A stretch of DNA of 64,000 nucleotides from Lamellibrachia satsuma (Eukaryota; Annelida; Polychaeta; Sabellida; Siboglinidae), in NCBI GenBank assembly GCA_033239005.1, contig BSQZ01000009.1, positions 4,603,252-4,667,251 of the forward strand, read 5' to 3'. Below, piece by piece: positions 53,145 through 64,000 of this stretch; the first letter of the stretch is position 1, and every line of letters begins with the position of its first letter. The position numbers and the translations under genes were made by a program. The notes under the pieces were generated by a model. It did not search any database, was not told the origin of the DNA, and saw only the letters and a program-made list of their open reading frames with translations.

Positions 53145-55600
53145 CGTTCGATCCGACGAATGACCCGACTGTCTCACTGCGGTCCCGAGAAGCGCCTCTT
53201 CAGTGGCACTGCTACACCTACGCTACGCTCACCGCTCAACTGCGGCGCGTTGCTAGCGTTGCCTACACTCGACACTTGGATACTATTCTACACTTGTTTA
53301 CCTATTGATCGCTGCACGGCGCGCCCACGCGCGAACTTAATGCACTTGTTCCACAAAATGATCTGACCATTATTAGTCTCCCCAACGGAGTCCTGTAAAG
53401 GTTCGCCCGAAACGTATAGTATTTGAACCTGCACGTATGTGCAGCTAAGCTAAATATTAATCTGGACAAACTGTGTACAGAAGTTGTCAATAACAAAACA
53501 TATACGGTCGAGTAATTGCTAACAACAAACGATGGACAATTATGGTGAAAAATATTACGGCGTTAAAATAGCGTTATCGTGACACATTTACGTTGTCTCT
53601 CAGAAACCCTCGTTTTATAACAAGATGCATAAAATAATTGACACATAACCTAATTATTTAATTTCATACATCAATCAATGTCTTTATGTGACCCCGTAAA
53701 CCAATAGTTTTGCACATATCAACTAACAAGCGAAAGCTGCGACACTAACATAGTAACTGCAAAAACATGCGCCTTCTATAAAAAAAATGGCAGAACTGTT
53801 TCAGATATCTATACATTTCAAGTTCTCACGTTTATTTTTCTGATGTGCTCGTCTACGGACACGAGACACATACATACTCTACAAACGATGGGAGGTAAAA
53901 TTCGAAAACCGGCATGTTCAAAATGTACTGAATAGTGTAACGCTATACGTGGATTATATTAAATCTACTGACCACACTTTTATGGCGAAAAGTTTCTAGT
54001 AAAACGGAATACGTGTAAGTCGTAAACATGCCATACACGCGCCCACAGTCGTTGTTTACAAACACACACAGTCATCTATCTACAATAGTGCAAATACACT
54101 TGGTGTCACAGTTAAACGTTTATTAATGGCATAGACCTACGCGACTGCTTCTGAACCGTACCTGTTTATAACGGAATAAAATCACCGATAGCTCATTATT
54201 TAAATATTAATGAACGATTACAGAATCGTTGTCTTGTTACTAAACTCTACGTGCAGCTTTTAATGATGCAAATTCTTTGTTTAGTTGCTTATGATGCGAA
54301 CTAACCTTGTCTTGAAGTTCAGGGGTGTATATAGGATTTGTCCTATGGGGGATCGCTGCCCGCATATTAATGTGGTCCGTGGGTATGTCCCAGAAAACTC
54401 TTTTACTGTGCTTTAAATTGAGCATTATGGGACATTAAAACTCCATCCTCAACTGATTTAGCCTATCGCAAATCCAGTTCGTTGATGTCCAAATATGTAG
54501 TGTGTGAATAGTTTATGTCACATCCGCAGTCGGTTTAATTTTTAAAATGCCTATTTTTGTTCAAATCATCGAAAGAATTGACTTTAGTCGTTAGATCTGG
54601 GAAGACTCAAAATTGTGGATACCCAAGATAGCAAACACTGTGCGGGTCAATGCCGATCATGGGCGTTACCCTCTTGCCGATCACATGAGAAAGTTACTTA
54701 ATCATTGACGAAGCATTAAGTAATTTAATAGTTTGTCTGATGACTTCACAAAAACGACATACAAAAGTTGTACAAACGGGCTAGTATGTTGCAGTAGATA
54801 CTAGATAGGTTTGATTTTTTCTCAAAATTAATTTGAAACGAGACTAACAAAAAATAAATTTGAAGAGGGATCTTTAAGTGGCTGACCGGGAGGAAGGAGC
54901 CTCCTCTGAGTCCGCGCCTGTGGCTAACGTCGGTTCCCAAACAAATGCGCTAATAATAAACCACAAGACGCATTAATCCAACAACAATCCACAGTGTTCA
55001 GTGCACTGTGTTTAATGATTATCCGTTCCCAAGGCCGATCTTATTGTTTGTCGTCTGTCTATGTTTGTCCTCGCTTGTAGCGCACCGATACGTGACCCAC
55101 TTTATAGTTCGCGTTTGTCCGTAACCTATAGAAACACGCAGCAACACGCGGTAATATTAGTAACACTGACATGACCTGCGAGTCTTCATTTAGTTTGAAA
55201 TTGGAGTATATATGATTTTGCGATCGCCATATTACGATAAAGATGTAAGTATTGCCACAATCGTCTCATTGAATACTACTTTGATTATTTGTATACATAG
55301 TAATTAGTAACGCATTTCACGATGTCTTTAAAATGCAGATTGGCTATGTTTACGCCAGGTATTATGGCATGTAATTGGTTTGTTGTCTGTGTTCGGTAAT
55401 AGTGGATGTCGAAAGTAGTTGAGGAACTCTTTCAATTTATGGCCCATGCGGTGTCGTGTTTAAAACCTACTGTCCAGGGACATTAATCGTAATTAATCAG
55501 GAGTACAGAACACGGCATCATCTGTTTAAACAAAACCTACATGACCCACCTTCCGGGAGGCAGTATTGAGGGTGTGGCATGGGTCTCAACCTCCCACCTG
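53145..55600. other. Intergenic; upstream region of the Shisa-like gene
   Basis: The first 200 bp (53145-53340) are CpG-rich and may hold the Shisa-like promoter. The rest is AT-rich with no gene I can support. A 61-codon minus frame at 54240-54425 has no recognisable motif. Confidence 0.5.
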
Positions 55601-55604
55601 CTTG

Positions 55605-55795
55605 TGGAGCCAACCTCCCACCATTTTTTGAGAGTCCACCTCCCACCAATCCAACCTCCCACCATTTTTGAGAGTCCACCTCCCACCAATCCAACACCCC
55701 ACCATTTTTGAGAGTCCACCTCTCACCAATCCAACCTCCCACCATTTTCTAGAGTCCACCTCCCACCAATCCCACCTCCACCTATTTTTATGCCA
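55605..55795. repeat. 40-bp minisatellite, about 4.5 copies
   Basis: The unit CCAACCTCCCACCATTTTTG plus about 20 bases recurs at 55612, 55653, 55693 and 55733. Trp/Gly-rich minus frames are artefacts. Confidence 0.9.
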
Positions 55796-55877
55796 ATATC
55801 CCACCCACTTGATGCCACAACCCTTATTACTGAACGAATTCTACGTTTACACCACGGAAACTGGTCACAACAATGTA

Positions 55878-57335
55878 GGGTAGGGTAGGACAAGGAGTCC
55901 CGTGGGGTAAGATGCCACCTTGTGTTTCCAACATTATGCGCACTTACTGTCGGTCTCTGGTGGATAAATGCAACGCTGTTACTTAGTGACTATTTTGCCC
56001 AAAAGCTCGTGCAGATGAAATAGTCAGGAAAATCTGCATTTACAGTTTTTCTGCATGGCTGATGTAAAACAAAATTATTTTCAATGTTGAAACACACAGA
56101 TAACTTAACACCGCGCAGCCTGTTTTATATTCATCATAGTGTACACAGTTCCATTTATTGTTACAAAAAGACACTCATTGGTATTAGCGCGGGAATTAAG
56201 AGATGTCTACATCATGTCTACTGGGTGCACACGATTTGGTTAATTTATGGTCGTAACTAGGAAGTGGAAAATTATTTTACTTTGATAAAAAATCACGTGT
56301 TTTCAAATGTACGATCTACCATTTCGTATTGTTGGTATATGATAATTCGGAGTACACTGAATTACTTAATTAATAAGTTCATATTACGCAATACGCGTTA
56401 TCATCGGTTATAAAATGTGCCATATCGTAAACACTGCATTCATTTATACTGTTATTGACCTCGTTGATCGTGAGTCGGCAAACAGGAAGGGAAAGTCACT
56501 GGCGGCTAGACGAGGGACACAGAATGGAACCAAAGACGCAGTGGAAGAAGCAAAAGAGAAGACGCTTCATCACCAGCAGCGGAGAGCAAGCATGGCCGTG
56601 TGACGTATGCGGCGAGACCTTCGTGAACTGTAGACATCTGGAGGCGTGGGTACAGTGTCAGTTGTACACTGACTACACGCGAGGAGTGCGTTGTTTTATC
56701 TGCCCTAACAGCGAGTCCGAGAGTAACTGCATGTTCAATGCCTGTCTGGATAAAATAAAGCACTATGTTTTTTTACATTTAGCAATAGTTTGTTTCATTT
56801 CAGAATTTGTATTTATACAATGGATACGACTGTTACTGCTTTGGGGCAAGACGCCCCCTCTGGATAATATATTTAGCAGAGGCTGGCAACAAACTACGAA
56901 TTCCCAGCTCAGAAACAATCTATCCACATTACTAGGCATAGTCAAAGGCCTTAATGGGGTGTAGTTCCGCTGCGCCAAAAACTAATGCGTCAATTTGTCC
57001 CTTTTTTCGTCGGAAGCAATATCTTAAGATTTAAAACAGACACGCACTTCCTGTTTCACATGTGTATTCCGTGACCTACCACATGCACAATAATCCAACC
57101 CGACGTCAAGTGATTCTACGGGTTTCATAACAAAACGTCATACTTTTATGTTTATGCACGGTTATTGTCAAGTAACTTTAGTGATATACATACAGTATAA
57201 TAACAAAGATAATGTACCTGAAATACGTGTTTATTGCATTTTAATAAAAATAATCCAAATATCCCAGACAAATTAGTTTGTTGGTCCAGCGGAACTACGC
57301 TCCTACTGGGGTTTGACTCTGCCTACCCGCCCTAC
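55878..57335 (+). mobile_element. Second pogo-like DNA transposon remnant (putative)
   Basis: The left end after TA reads GGGTAGGGTAGGACAAGGAG. The right end reads CTCTGCCTACCCGCCCTAC then TA. The ends are imperfectly inverted and similar in style to the element at 1688-3812. Subterminal GGGGTAAGATGCCAC and GGGGCAAGACGCCCC also recall that element. The interior encodes a transposase-type zinc finger (56524-56964) but no DDE core, so it would be internally deleted. Confidence 0.5.
56524..56964 (+). pseudogene. C-terminal zinc-finger region of a pogo-like transposase
   Basis: An ATG in good context opens a 146-codon frame. It starts MEPKTQWKKQKRRRFITSS, the basic run normally preceding the terminal zinc finger. 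Then come WPCDVCGETFVNC, EAWVQCQLYTDYT and VRCFICPNSESES. These align in order with the Cys-x2-Cys ... W-V-Q-C ... Cys-x2-Cys arrangement of the PHD-like finger at the C-terminus of many invertebrate pogo/Tigger-type transposases. Some metal ligands appear lost (Tyr after WVQCQL where Cys is usual). Beyond about residue 85 the frame looks like random translation. A C2H2-type host zinc finger is the alternative reading. Confidence 0.45.
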
Positions 57336-57933
57336 TACATTACATGCATCCTTATAGTTATGCCGAATTGTGAACTGTATTTGGAGGAACAGTGCTACCA
57401 CCTAGTGTAGTTGACATTTTTTCTCAGATATGTTACTAGGTGGCGCCATCAGTATAATTTTTCGTCCAATGCTTCCTCTTCGTTGCTGGCCAGGCGTACA
57501 GCAACACTTAATATTCTGAGCAGTTTGTGTTTCATTCGATTCCTCAATAACATGATCACAATTGATCAGGTTTAGACGCATAAAGCAAGTAACTTGAAAT
57601 TGTTGAATCGTACCACGTGGTTTAACGTTTATGAACTGAATTAAGCGAATCAACTCTGATGCAATGTTCTAACACGCACGCACGCACGCACGCAACTTTA
57701 TTAATCCACTGCGCATTCAGGTTATACAGAACACTTGTACACAACCTTGCTGTAGCACATTTAATGTGCCATGCATATTTTTATTTATTGCAATTCATTA
57801 TGAAGATAATACAATTGTCAAAATACTACTTTTGTTCTTCTGACATTTCTTTCACTCGAAATTTACGTGACATAACAAACTTCATTGCCCCATAGGCATA
57901 CCTTTATTTTTACAAAGCTATTCCTCAATACAG
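57336..57933. other. Intergenic, no gene seen
   Basis: Contains one short ACGC run at about 57673-57693 and otherwise unremarkable AT-rich sequence. A CAG acceptor-like site with a pyrimidine-rich lead (TATTCCTCAATACAG) ends at 57933, just before the coding relic. Confidence 0.45.
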
Positions 57934-58665
57934 ATGCATCCAGCCACTGCACTGACTGCCGCTGTCCTTTTCCGTGTAGAATTCACGAATGCTTCACTGT
58001 GTACAATACTGTACATTTATCAGATTCGCGCAGTGGAGACAGGATTGGTATCCGTGACGAAACCGACACGATTTCCACCCAGCATTGCAGGTCTTCACAT
58101 CCAGAGCCATGTATCACACACGCAATTGTGTACAATGCCTTTTGTATTTTATGACTACTCTAAGTTACACGTGCTTCGTAAGATGCACACAGCTGTTGCA
58201 TCTCAGATGGTACAAATGCATCATGAAACTAGCTTCAGAAATCACGATGTGCTACCTGGAATACATTTAGTGTTGTGTCAACTACCTCCATCAACGTCTG
58301 ACCATGAGCCTAATAGCGTTCTTGACAGAAATGGTTTGCCACTGAACTACAACCTTTCAGTCATCTAGCCACTTATTTTGACCAGCTATCTCTGACGGGG
58401 CAACAGGCCATGGGAGAGCATGGTAAACTGCATTTTCAAGGAGTGATTATCAACACTGATCTGCAGTTGGGTGGTGAGAAGCAGATCTACAGACGAACAC
58501 CCAACCCAGCATTGCTCTTCATGGATATGTATTTAAAGGAGTGATTTTGGGATGGAAAGAGGCAATATGCTACCATCTGGTCTGTTTTTATTGATACAAA
58601 GTTGGCTGCAAATACCCCCTCCGAGACCTTTAATAGTTCAGTTTACGGCAATAAAAATATACCAT
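57934..58665 (+). pseudogene. Broken coding sequence of an unidentified conserved-looking protein
   Basis: From 57934 a 144-codon frame contains YDYSKLHVLRKMHTAVASQM and HHETSFRNHDVLPGIHLVLC and ends at TAG near 58366. In the next frame, overlapping the end, it continues naturally as HLATYFDQLSLTGQQAMGEH, GVIINTDLQLGG and NPALLFMDMYLKE. It then meets TGA at 58542 and goes on FWDGKRQYATIWSVFIDTKL to TAA at about 58665. A one-base deletion near 58363 and a TGA (a Trp codon would fit) explain both breaks. AATAAA lies at about 58651. No intron interrupts it, so it may be a processed copy or a last exon that has decayed. I do not recognise the family. Confidence 0.5.
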
Positions 58666-58807
58666 AAACAGGGTTTGGCTTTTGCGTTCCAAACATCATA
58701 CGGGTGACCACTGTTAAATGCTACATGTAGTGACCACACGTCTAACAATCTGACCACAGACCACAGAAACCATCAATTGTCTTATGCAGACACTCGAACA
58801 GTCATTC

Positions 58808-61800
58808 TCAGCTGGCAAGTGCTTCGTCCACAATTCTTTGCAACCGGTCAAGATGATACTTGACCGCAAGATCTGTAAGCGAAGTGACCTCATTGCTATG
58901 GTCACTAGCTGACCGCAGTGCCTGCACGAGGCATGTGAGGCGCTTGTGAGGACACATTGAGTCGAGGTACTCAAGTGTCTCAGGCACAGGATGTTGGTGA
59001 GATGCATCACCAACGTCACCGACATCACCGTTCTGTGTCTTGTTTCCTTCTGGTTCTGTTTCTGCGTCGGTTGATTGTGCATCCTGAAACGAAAGGTGTA
59101 GACGTTCGTTAGGGACAGCCTCAAAGAGCTCCGTGATTCGCACATTACTAGCAGAGAGAGCTCCTTAATATACACAACACCAGCTGTTTCAACAGAATCT
59201 GATATGACAATAATAGAACTTCTGTAGCCCTTAAACCCTCGTGGACCCAAGCTCAGGAGCGTAGCAAACGAGAACTGTTAAGCATGATATCTTGAACAAG
59301 GACACATGGGAGCCACCATCAGAGAGGGGGGCCGCTGACGATTTAGGGTGGAAATTTCGAGAAGATAAGTCTTACACCTTGTAGCATCATACATCAATGT
59401 GTTTATAAAAAAAAATTATTTTCCGATCACCGTTCATGCAGGTGCTGATTTCGAGCGCATGAAGAATTTTTTTTGCATTATGACGACTGAATATGAACGG
59501 TCTGTGATGGTCACAGCAGGTAGGACAAGAACAGTTTTACAGGTCATTGTGATTAAATTTAAGGTTTCATGTAGTGCGGAGGCAGTCTGGGGTTCAACGA
59601 CATATGTTCCGTGTAGTGTCATACGACCATGTTTTGAGATCATCCCCTAACAAACACACACAAACACACACACACACACACACCAAACACACAGACACAC
59701 TGAACTAAAGGAAGACACAAAGCCAGGCGCAAGAACAGCCCACCTGAGCAAGAGAAGAGATAATTAGCCCGAGCAGGTTCCGGACCACCTCCCTCAACAT
59801 CTCCTCCATCCCTTTCTCTTCATCCGCTCCCTCCTCCACCCTCGTGTCTTCCCCAACCCTTTCCTTCAACTCCTTATCCAGCAGGCTACCGTCACCACTC
59901 CCCCTTGCTTCGGGCAGAACTTGTTTGGAATCCTTCGTGGTTGTGGTTGAGGTAGGACATTCCTCGTCATTCCTGGGGGCGGTTGGTGAAGCGATGAGGG
60001 TGGATGCCTTACGCGATCTGTGCCGCTTGTGAGTGGCGCCCTGGTGGACAGTGCTGTGGTGGGTGGCGCTAGAGAGTGGCTTTGAAGTCAGCACTTCGAG
60101 AATCTTCAGTGAACATCGCATCAGTTGAAAGTCTGAAATCACAGGGATATTAGAGGCCATAATGGTGGCGAGTCTTATGTTCCACACCTGGACACGAAGA
60201 GGATAAGCAAGTGACGGTGACAGCAGATTTGGTGCTAGTGGTGATGATAGTGGTGGCAAAGGTAAATATGTTCTAATTTTAATATTTACCAGTGATAATT
60301 AGATTTATGTTTTCAATAGCTAACACACATTGACCAAACCTACAAACATTATTTTATAGTTACACCACGAAGTTTGTCGTAAAATAAATCAGAGCAGTAA
60401 TGTATGAATTAAGAATAAAAATTTTTAACTGGTGTCATAATTTAATTATTATCATTGTTTCATTATGTTATCGCACCTGGTGAATCCACCCGAACAAACG
60501 TGAAACTGAATTTTTGTTGCATAAACCAACACATTTTCTGTTAGGATTTCTCCTGCCTACATCCTGGCAACATATTTTTTTAATGTATTTAATTTCAAAA
60601 ACACTGAACATATACATCAGGCCGCAATTCATGGACAACAACGAAACAAAGCGTATTTGATGAGATCCCAAACTTCCTGTATCACTTGCCTAAGTAGCTA
60701 CTGACTTACAATACAATACTCTCTGGGGAATCAAAAAGGGTGATGGTATATAGTCACAAACAACCGATGATGGTGACGAATAGTCTAAAAGTGCTCCGAT
60801 ATCTTGGTGACTACTGGGATCACTGTAGACGCATCATACGGATTTCCCAAATGCAGTACGGATTTTTGTGATTTTTGGATGAATATGGCTGTATGATATT
60901 TTAATATGGATTTGCTTCAAAAGGAAAAAATGCAATAAAGTAAAAAATTTTTTGTTCATCAGACAGGCATAAATTTGATTCTTATAATAAAATCAAAACT
61001 TATAGCGATGAAAGAGCAAGTATGCTATATTTCTTATAATACTTTAGATGCTAGGCAGAATTCAGAGAAAAAAAACCAAATGGATAGCATAAGCATATTT
61101 CGTAGCCTGATAGATGGCGACATCCAATCAAAATATGAATGCTGTAGGCCAGCTAACCAATGTTTATATGGATTTGTATGGCTTTATATAGAATTTCATG
61201 TCAAAAACACGGATTTCAACCCAAAAATGTTGCTGGTCTGTCGCTAGTACCTGACTTAAGAAGAGTGATCCTTTCAGCCCAGCCAGAGAAAACTGCGCAG
61301 AGAATGGAGATCGCTGAGCCGATGCCTCTCTCACGTCCACGCACCACGAGGACGTCATCAGAGCATAGTGTCACCAGGTACTGCTGTGTGATGTCACAAA
61401 GCATGCCAGCATAGTCAACTGAAACATACATCAACGACAGAGTGTCAACAGGTTATTCAAATCGTTCACCTATTTTTACTTCTGTTGTGGCTAGTTTTTG
61501 GGGTTTGATAGCGACCACCACTCCATGAGTTCTCAGCAGGTGAGGGATCCCCTTCATAACCACAAGGTAGAATGGACATATCATTATTAATTGATAGCCC
61601 AAGACCAAAAACAGCATTTTTCTATATATTTAGGTGGAAGACATGTTCACATGGGACTTACAAGTCAGAGCAGGTTACACATTTACCCCATTACTTTATT
61701 TACCCTGGCATAGCCACCAGGCAGACAGGACCTTCAATTCTCGTCTGAAAGACACACATTTTCAATATGCCAGGAGTTAAAGTAGGCAAGTTGTAGCCAG

Positions 61801-62605
61801 TCTGTTACAGGACTGGGTGGATCGGTGGCCTTTGATTCAAATGTCAGCTGCCAAAAGCTGGTGTATTTAGAGGGGTCCATGGTGAGACACAAAGCTGATG
61901 CGTTTGGAGGGGCCCATGGTGAGATACAAAGCTAGTGTATTTAGAGGGGTCCACGGTGAGCCACAAAGCTGATGTGTTTAGAAGGGTCCATGGTGAGCCA
62001 CTAAGCTGATGTGTTTAGAGTGGTCCAAGGTGAGATACAAAACTGGTGTATTTAGAGGGGTCCATGGTTAGCCACAAAACTGATGTGTTTAGAGGGCCCA
62101 TGGTGAACCACAAAGCTGATGTGTTTAGAGGGGTCCATGGTGAGATACAAAGCTAGTATATTTAGAGGGGTTCAAGATGAGCCACAAAGCTGATGTGTTT
62201 AGAGGGGTCCATGGTGAGACACAAAGCTGGTGTATTTAGAGGGGTCCATGGTGAGCCACAAAGCTAATGTGTTTAGAGGGGTCCATGGTGAGATACAAAG
62301 CTTGTGTATTTAGAGGGGTCCACGGTGAGCCACAAAGCTGATGTGTTTAGAGGGGTCCATGGTGAGCCACAAAGCTGATGCGTTTAGAGGGGTCTATGGT
62401 AAGATACAAAGCTAGTGTGTTTAGAGTGGTCCATGGTGAGACACAAAGCTGGTGTAGTTACAGGGGTCCACGGTGAGATACAAAGCTGGTGTATTTAGAG
62501 AGTTCCACTGTGAGACACATACCTACTGCATGGATGCCAGCCTCGCAAGTAGACACCAGTTGTAGGATGTGTAGAAACATGTCAAATGTGCCCCCAACTT
62601 GTGTC
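58808..62605 (-). CDS. Unidentified gene, last four exons (helical-repeat-like protein)
   Basis: Minus-strand exons 62523-62605, 61251-61418, 59744-60234 and 58808-59083 have GT/AG borders, and phases join exactly; stop TGA at 58808-58810. The upstream part is missing: the first exon here begins mid-codon and earlier exons should lie beyond 62605. The reading runs GGTFDMFLHILQLVSTCEAG, VVDYAGMLCDITQQYLVTLC, GIGSAISILCAVFSGWAERI, LLKSAPNLLSPSLAYPLRVQ, VWNIRLATIMASNIPVISDF, then an acidic, Ser/Thr-rich linker. It resumes MEEMLREVVRNLLGLIISSL and ends in a helical tail (TLEYLDSMCPHKRLTCLVQA ... RIVDEALAS). Amphipathic helix pairs suggest an armadillo/HEAT-like scaffold. I cannot name the family. 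The acceptor chosen for exon 59744-60234 (TAG at 60235-60237) is the one that keeps frame; the stronger-looking CAG nearer the VWNIR codons would break it. Confidence 0.7.
61855..62510. repeat. 38-bp minisatellite in an intron of the unidentified gene, about 17 copies
   Basis: The unit GGTCCATGGTGAGACACAAA plus GCTGATGTGTTTAGAGGG repeats about 17 times with variants at a handful of sites (GATACAAAGCTAGTGTATT and GCCACAAAGCTGATGTGTT types alternate). It ends 13 bp from the exon edge at 62523. Confidence 0.95.
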
Positions 62606-62852
62606 CTGCTCAACAGACATGTCACACGTTAATCAGTGTCATTTCCACATAATTCAACGACATTAGCTAATATCACATAAGTTTGTATAATGCCAGCCTC
62701 GCAAGTAGACACGACGCACAACAAACCTGAATCCTTAAGCATGATATCATGTTATGATATGGTGTTAGTCGTTTAATGAATATGTCTTATGCCATAGATG
62801 TCTTTTACTTCCCCTGTTATAGGCACCGGATAGAAAGGTCCAATGGCTTTAA

Positions 62853-63526
62853 CCCATTAGACCCATAACGGCCGCGGCTGGCTGCTCTGTGCAATCCTGG
62901 AACGGCCACCGCCGGCTGCATACAGGACCCTCTATTAAAAAAAATCCTGGCGAATAACTACTGACCTAAACGCTATCAAATTTTGCCACACCCTAGCGGA
63001 TACATTTTGTAACAACAACAGCTCGTTACGTGCATGTGTTGCTCTTTTGGAAATCTTGATTTTCATCGGTTTTGTTCACGCTATCTCGAAAATTTTTATT
63101 TCTATATTTGTCATGATAAAATATGGTGTAACCTGAAAAATAACCGTCAGAATTTTATAATGTTTTCAGTGGTGCAAAGCTAACACATATACAGGGTAGC
63201 TACATTTTCTTCGCTAGGTTGCGTAGGGATATAGCATGGGATCATTTGTCAAATATCAGTCGCAAGGTAGAAAGTTTTTACAAACTTACTATTTTGTCTT
63301 TGCAAATTTTGACCAAATGTCAACATTTTATTAATATATCATATTTCTATGTATACATGCATGTGGAGAAATTACTACTCTTCAAAATAAACAAAACTTG
63401 TAATTGTCAATATTGAATAGTTTTTTCTACAGATTTTTTAACACAAGGAGGTAAAATCGCTCAAAATTTGCCAGAAATCCTGGGAACAGGGGAGCATGTT
63501 TTAATAAAATCCTGGGACCTAATGGG
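62853..63526. mobile_element. piggyBac-like MITE
   Basis: Terminal inverted repeats CCCATTAGACCC (62853-62864) and GGGACCTAATGGG (63514-63526) are flanked on both sides by TTAA (62849-62852, 63527-63530), the diagnostic target site of piggyBac transposases. Subterminal AATCCTGG motifs occur near both ends (62892, 62943, 63476, 63508). At 674 bp without a transposase frame it is non-autonomous. Confidence 0.8.
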
Positions 63527-63530
63527 TTAA

Positions 63531-64000
63531 GTGTCTCTTCCAAAAGACACAGACAAAGTGGAGTGAACGAAATTGCAGTTTCAAAATGGCAGCAAGTGGT
63601 TTTGAATTCCGATCCCCTCGACCGAAAATCCTCCACTCCTCCATACAGTCGCCACGTCCCACAGTTGGTTACTGATTTACATGCACATTTCACGTTAAAA
63701 AAAACATTATAACAACACCTAGAATTATTGCATTTTATTTCAATATTTTAAAGCTCCACTTTAAACAACCAAGAAATGTTCTACACATTAATATGCTATC
63801 TTTACCCCACCCTATGTGACTATACACTACCGGCTGATATGCATAAAATGTCTAATGTACAGATACATACATGGAGAGAGGAAGTTGATCTTACATATGC
63901 CAATGCATAAAATTTATAGTATATAATATTCATATAGATACATATACTTCATGACGGCAGGAGAGCATAATTATAAGTAGAAAACAAGACATGGTTTGGG
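63531..64000. other. Right flank, no gene seen
   Basis: AT-rich sequence upstream (in minus orientation) of the unidentified gene's known exons. I found no donor/acceptor pair or coding segment that would join exon 62523-62605. Confidence 0.45.

Noticed and set aside
54240..54425. 61-codon minus ORF with protein-like composition
   Set aside because: No family motif, no splice context and no repeat relationship; length is within chance for this region.
58542..58544. TGA inside the coding relic as a selenocysteine codon
   Set aside because: A frameshift lies upstream in the same relic, a Trp codon fits the context, and I saw no convincing SECIS-like hairpin downstream. A simple nonsense mutation is more likely.

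Overview
The window reads as nuclear DNA from an invertebrate animal, probably marine. The genes are split by spliceosomal introns with GT/AG borders. The families present (pantothenate kinase, BTB-BACK-PHR, Shisa-like) are metazoan. Introns and intergenic DNA are AT-rich and full of microsatellites, minisatellites, non-LTR retrotransposons and cut-and-paste transposon remnants. I cannot place the phylum from sequence alone. Most long open frames in the window are repeat artefacts.

Layout. (1) About 567-29665 is a tandem segmental duplication: unit A (about 567-16531) and unit B (about 18264-29665), separated by a 1.7 kb spacer with a THAP-domain relic. Each unit carries one complete nine-exon gene for a diverged pantothenate-kinase-family protein (9279-15993 and 21922-28976, 411 codons each, identical exon lengths and phases). 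Unit A alone holds a 2.1 kb pogo-like transposon remnant and a 2.6 kb CR1/jockey-like LINE whose ORF is long but 5'-truncated. (2) 29.7-35.6 kb is repeat DNA: a decayed second LINE family, a 1.7 kb minisatellite of 14/15-bp units and a 31-bp minisatellite. (3) 36-47 kb holds a plus-strand BTB/POZ gene (BTBD1/2/3/6 type, six coding exons 39853-47041), probably preceded by a non-coding exon ending at 36084. (4) 49041-53144 holds a small three-exon minus-strand gene for a Shisa-like single-pass membrane protein, convergent with the BTB gene. (5) 55.9-57.3 kb looks like a second pogo-like element keeping the transposase C-terminal zinc finger. (6) 57934-58665 is a broken plus-strand coding relic, convergent with the last four exons (58808-62605) of an unidentified minus-strand gene that begins upstream of 62605. 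(7) A piggyBac-like MITE with TTAA target duplications lies at 62853-63526.

Most notable. Both pantothenate kinase copies have lost glycines from all four phosphate-binding loops and the conserved arginine, yet keep open frames and the catalytic-position glutamate; they look like a tandem pair of pseudokinases. Separately, several (AT)n arrays in unit A start exactly at the same short AT run inside LINE reverse-transcriptase codons, so microsatellite birth from a retrotransposon can be read directly, with unit B as the unexpanded control. The acceptor of the first BTB coding exon abuts a LINE 3' tail.
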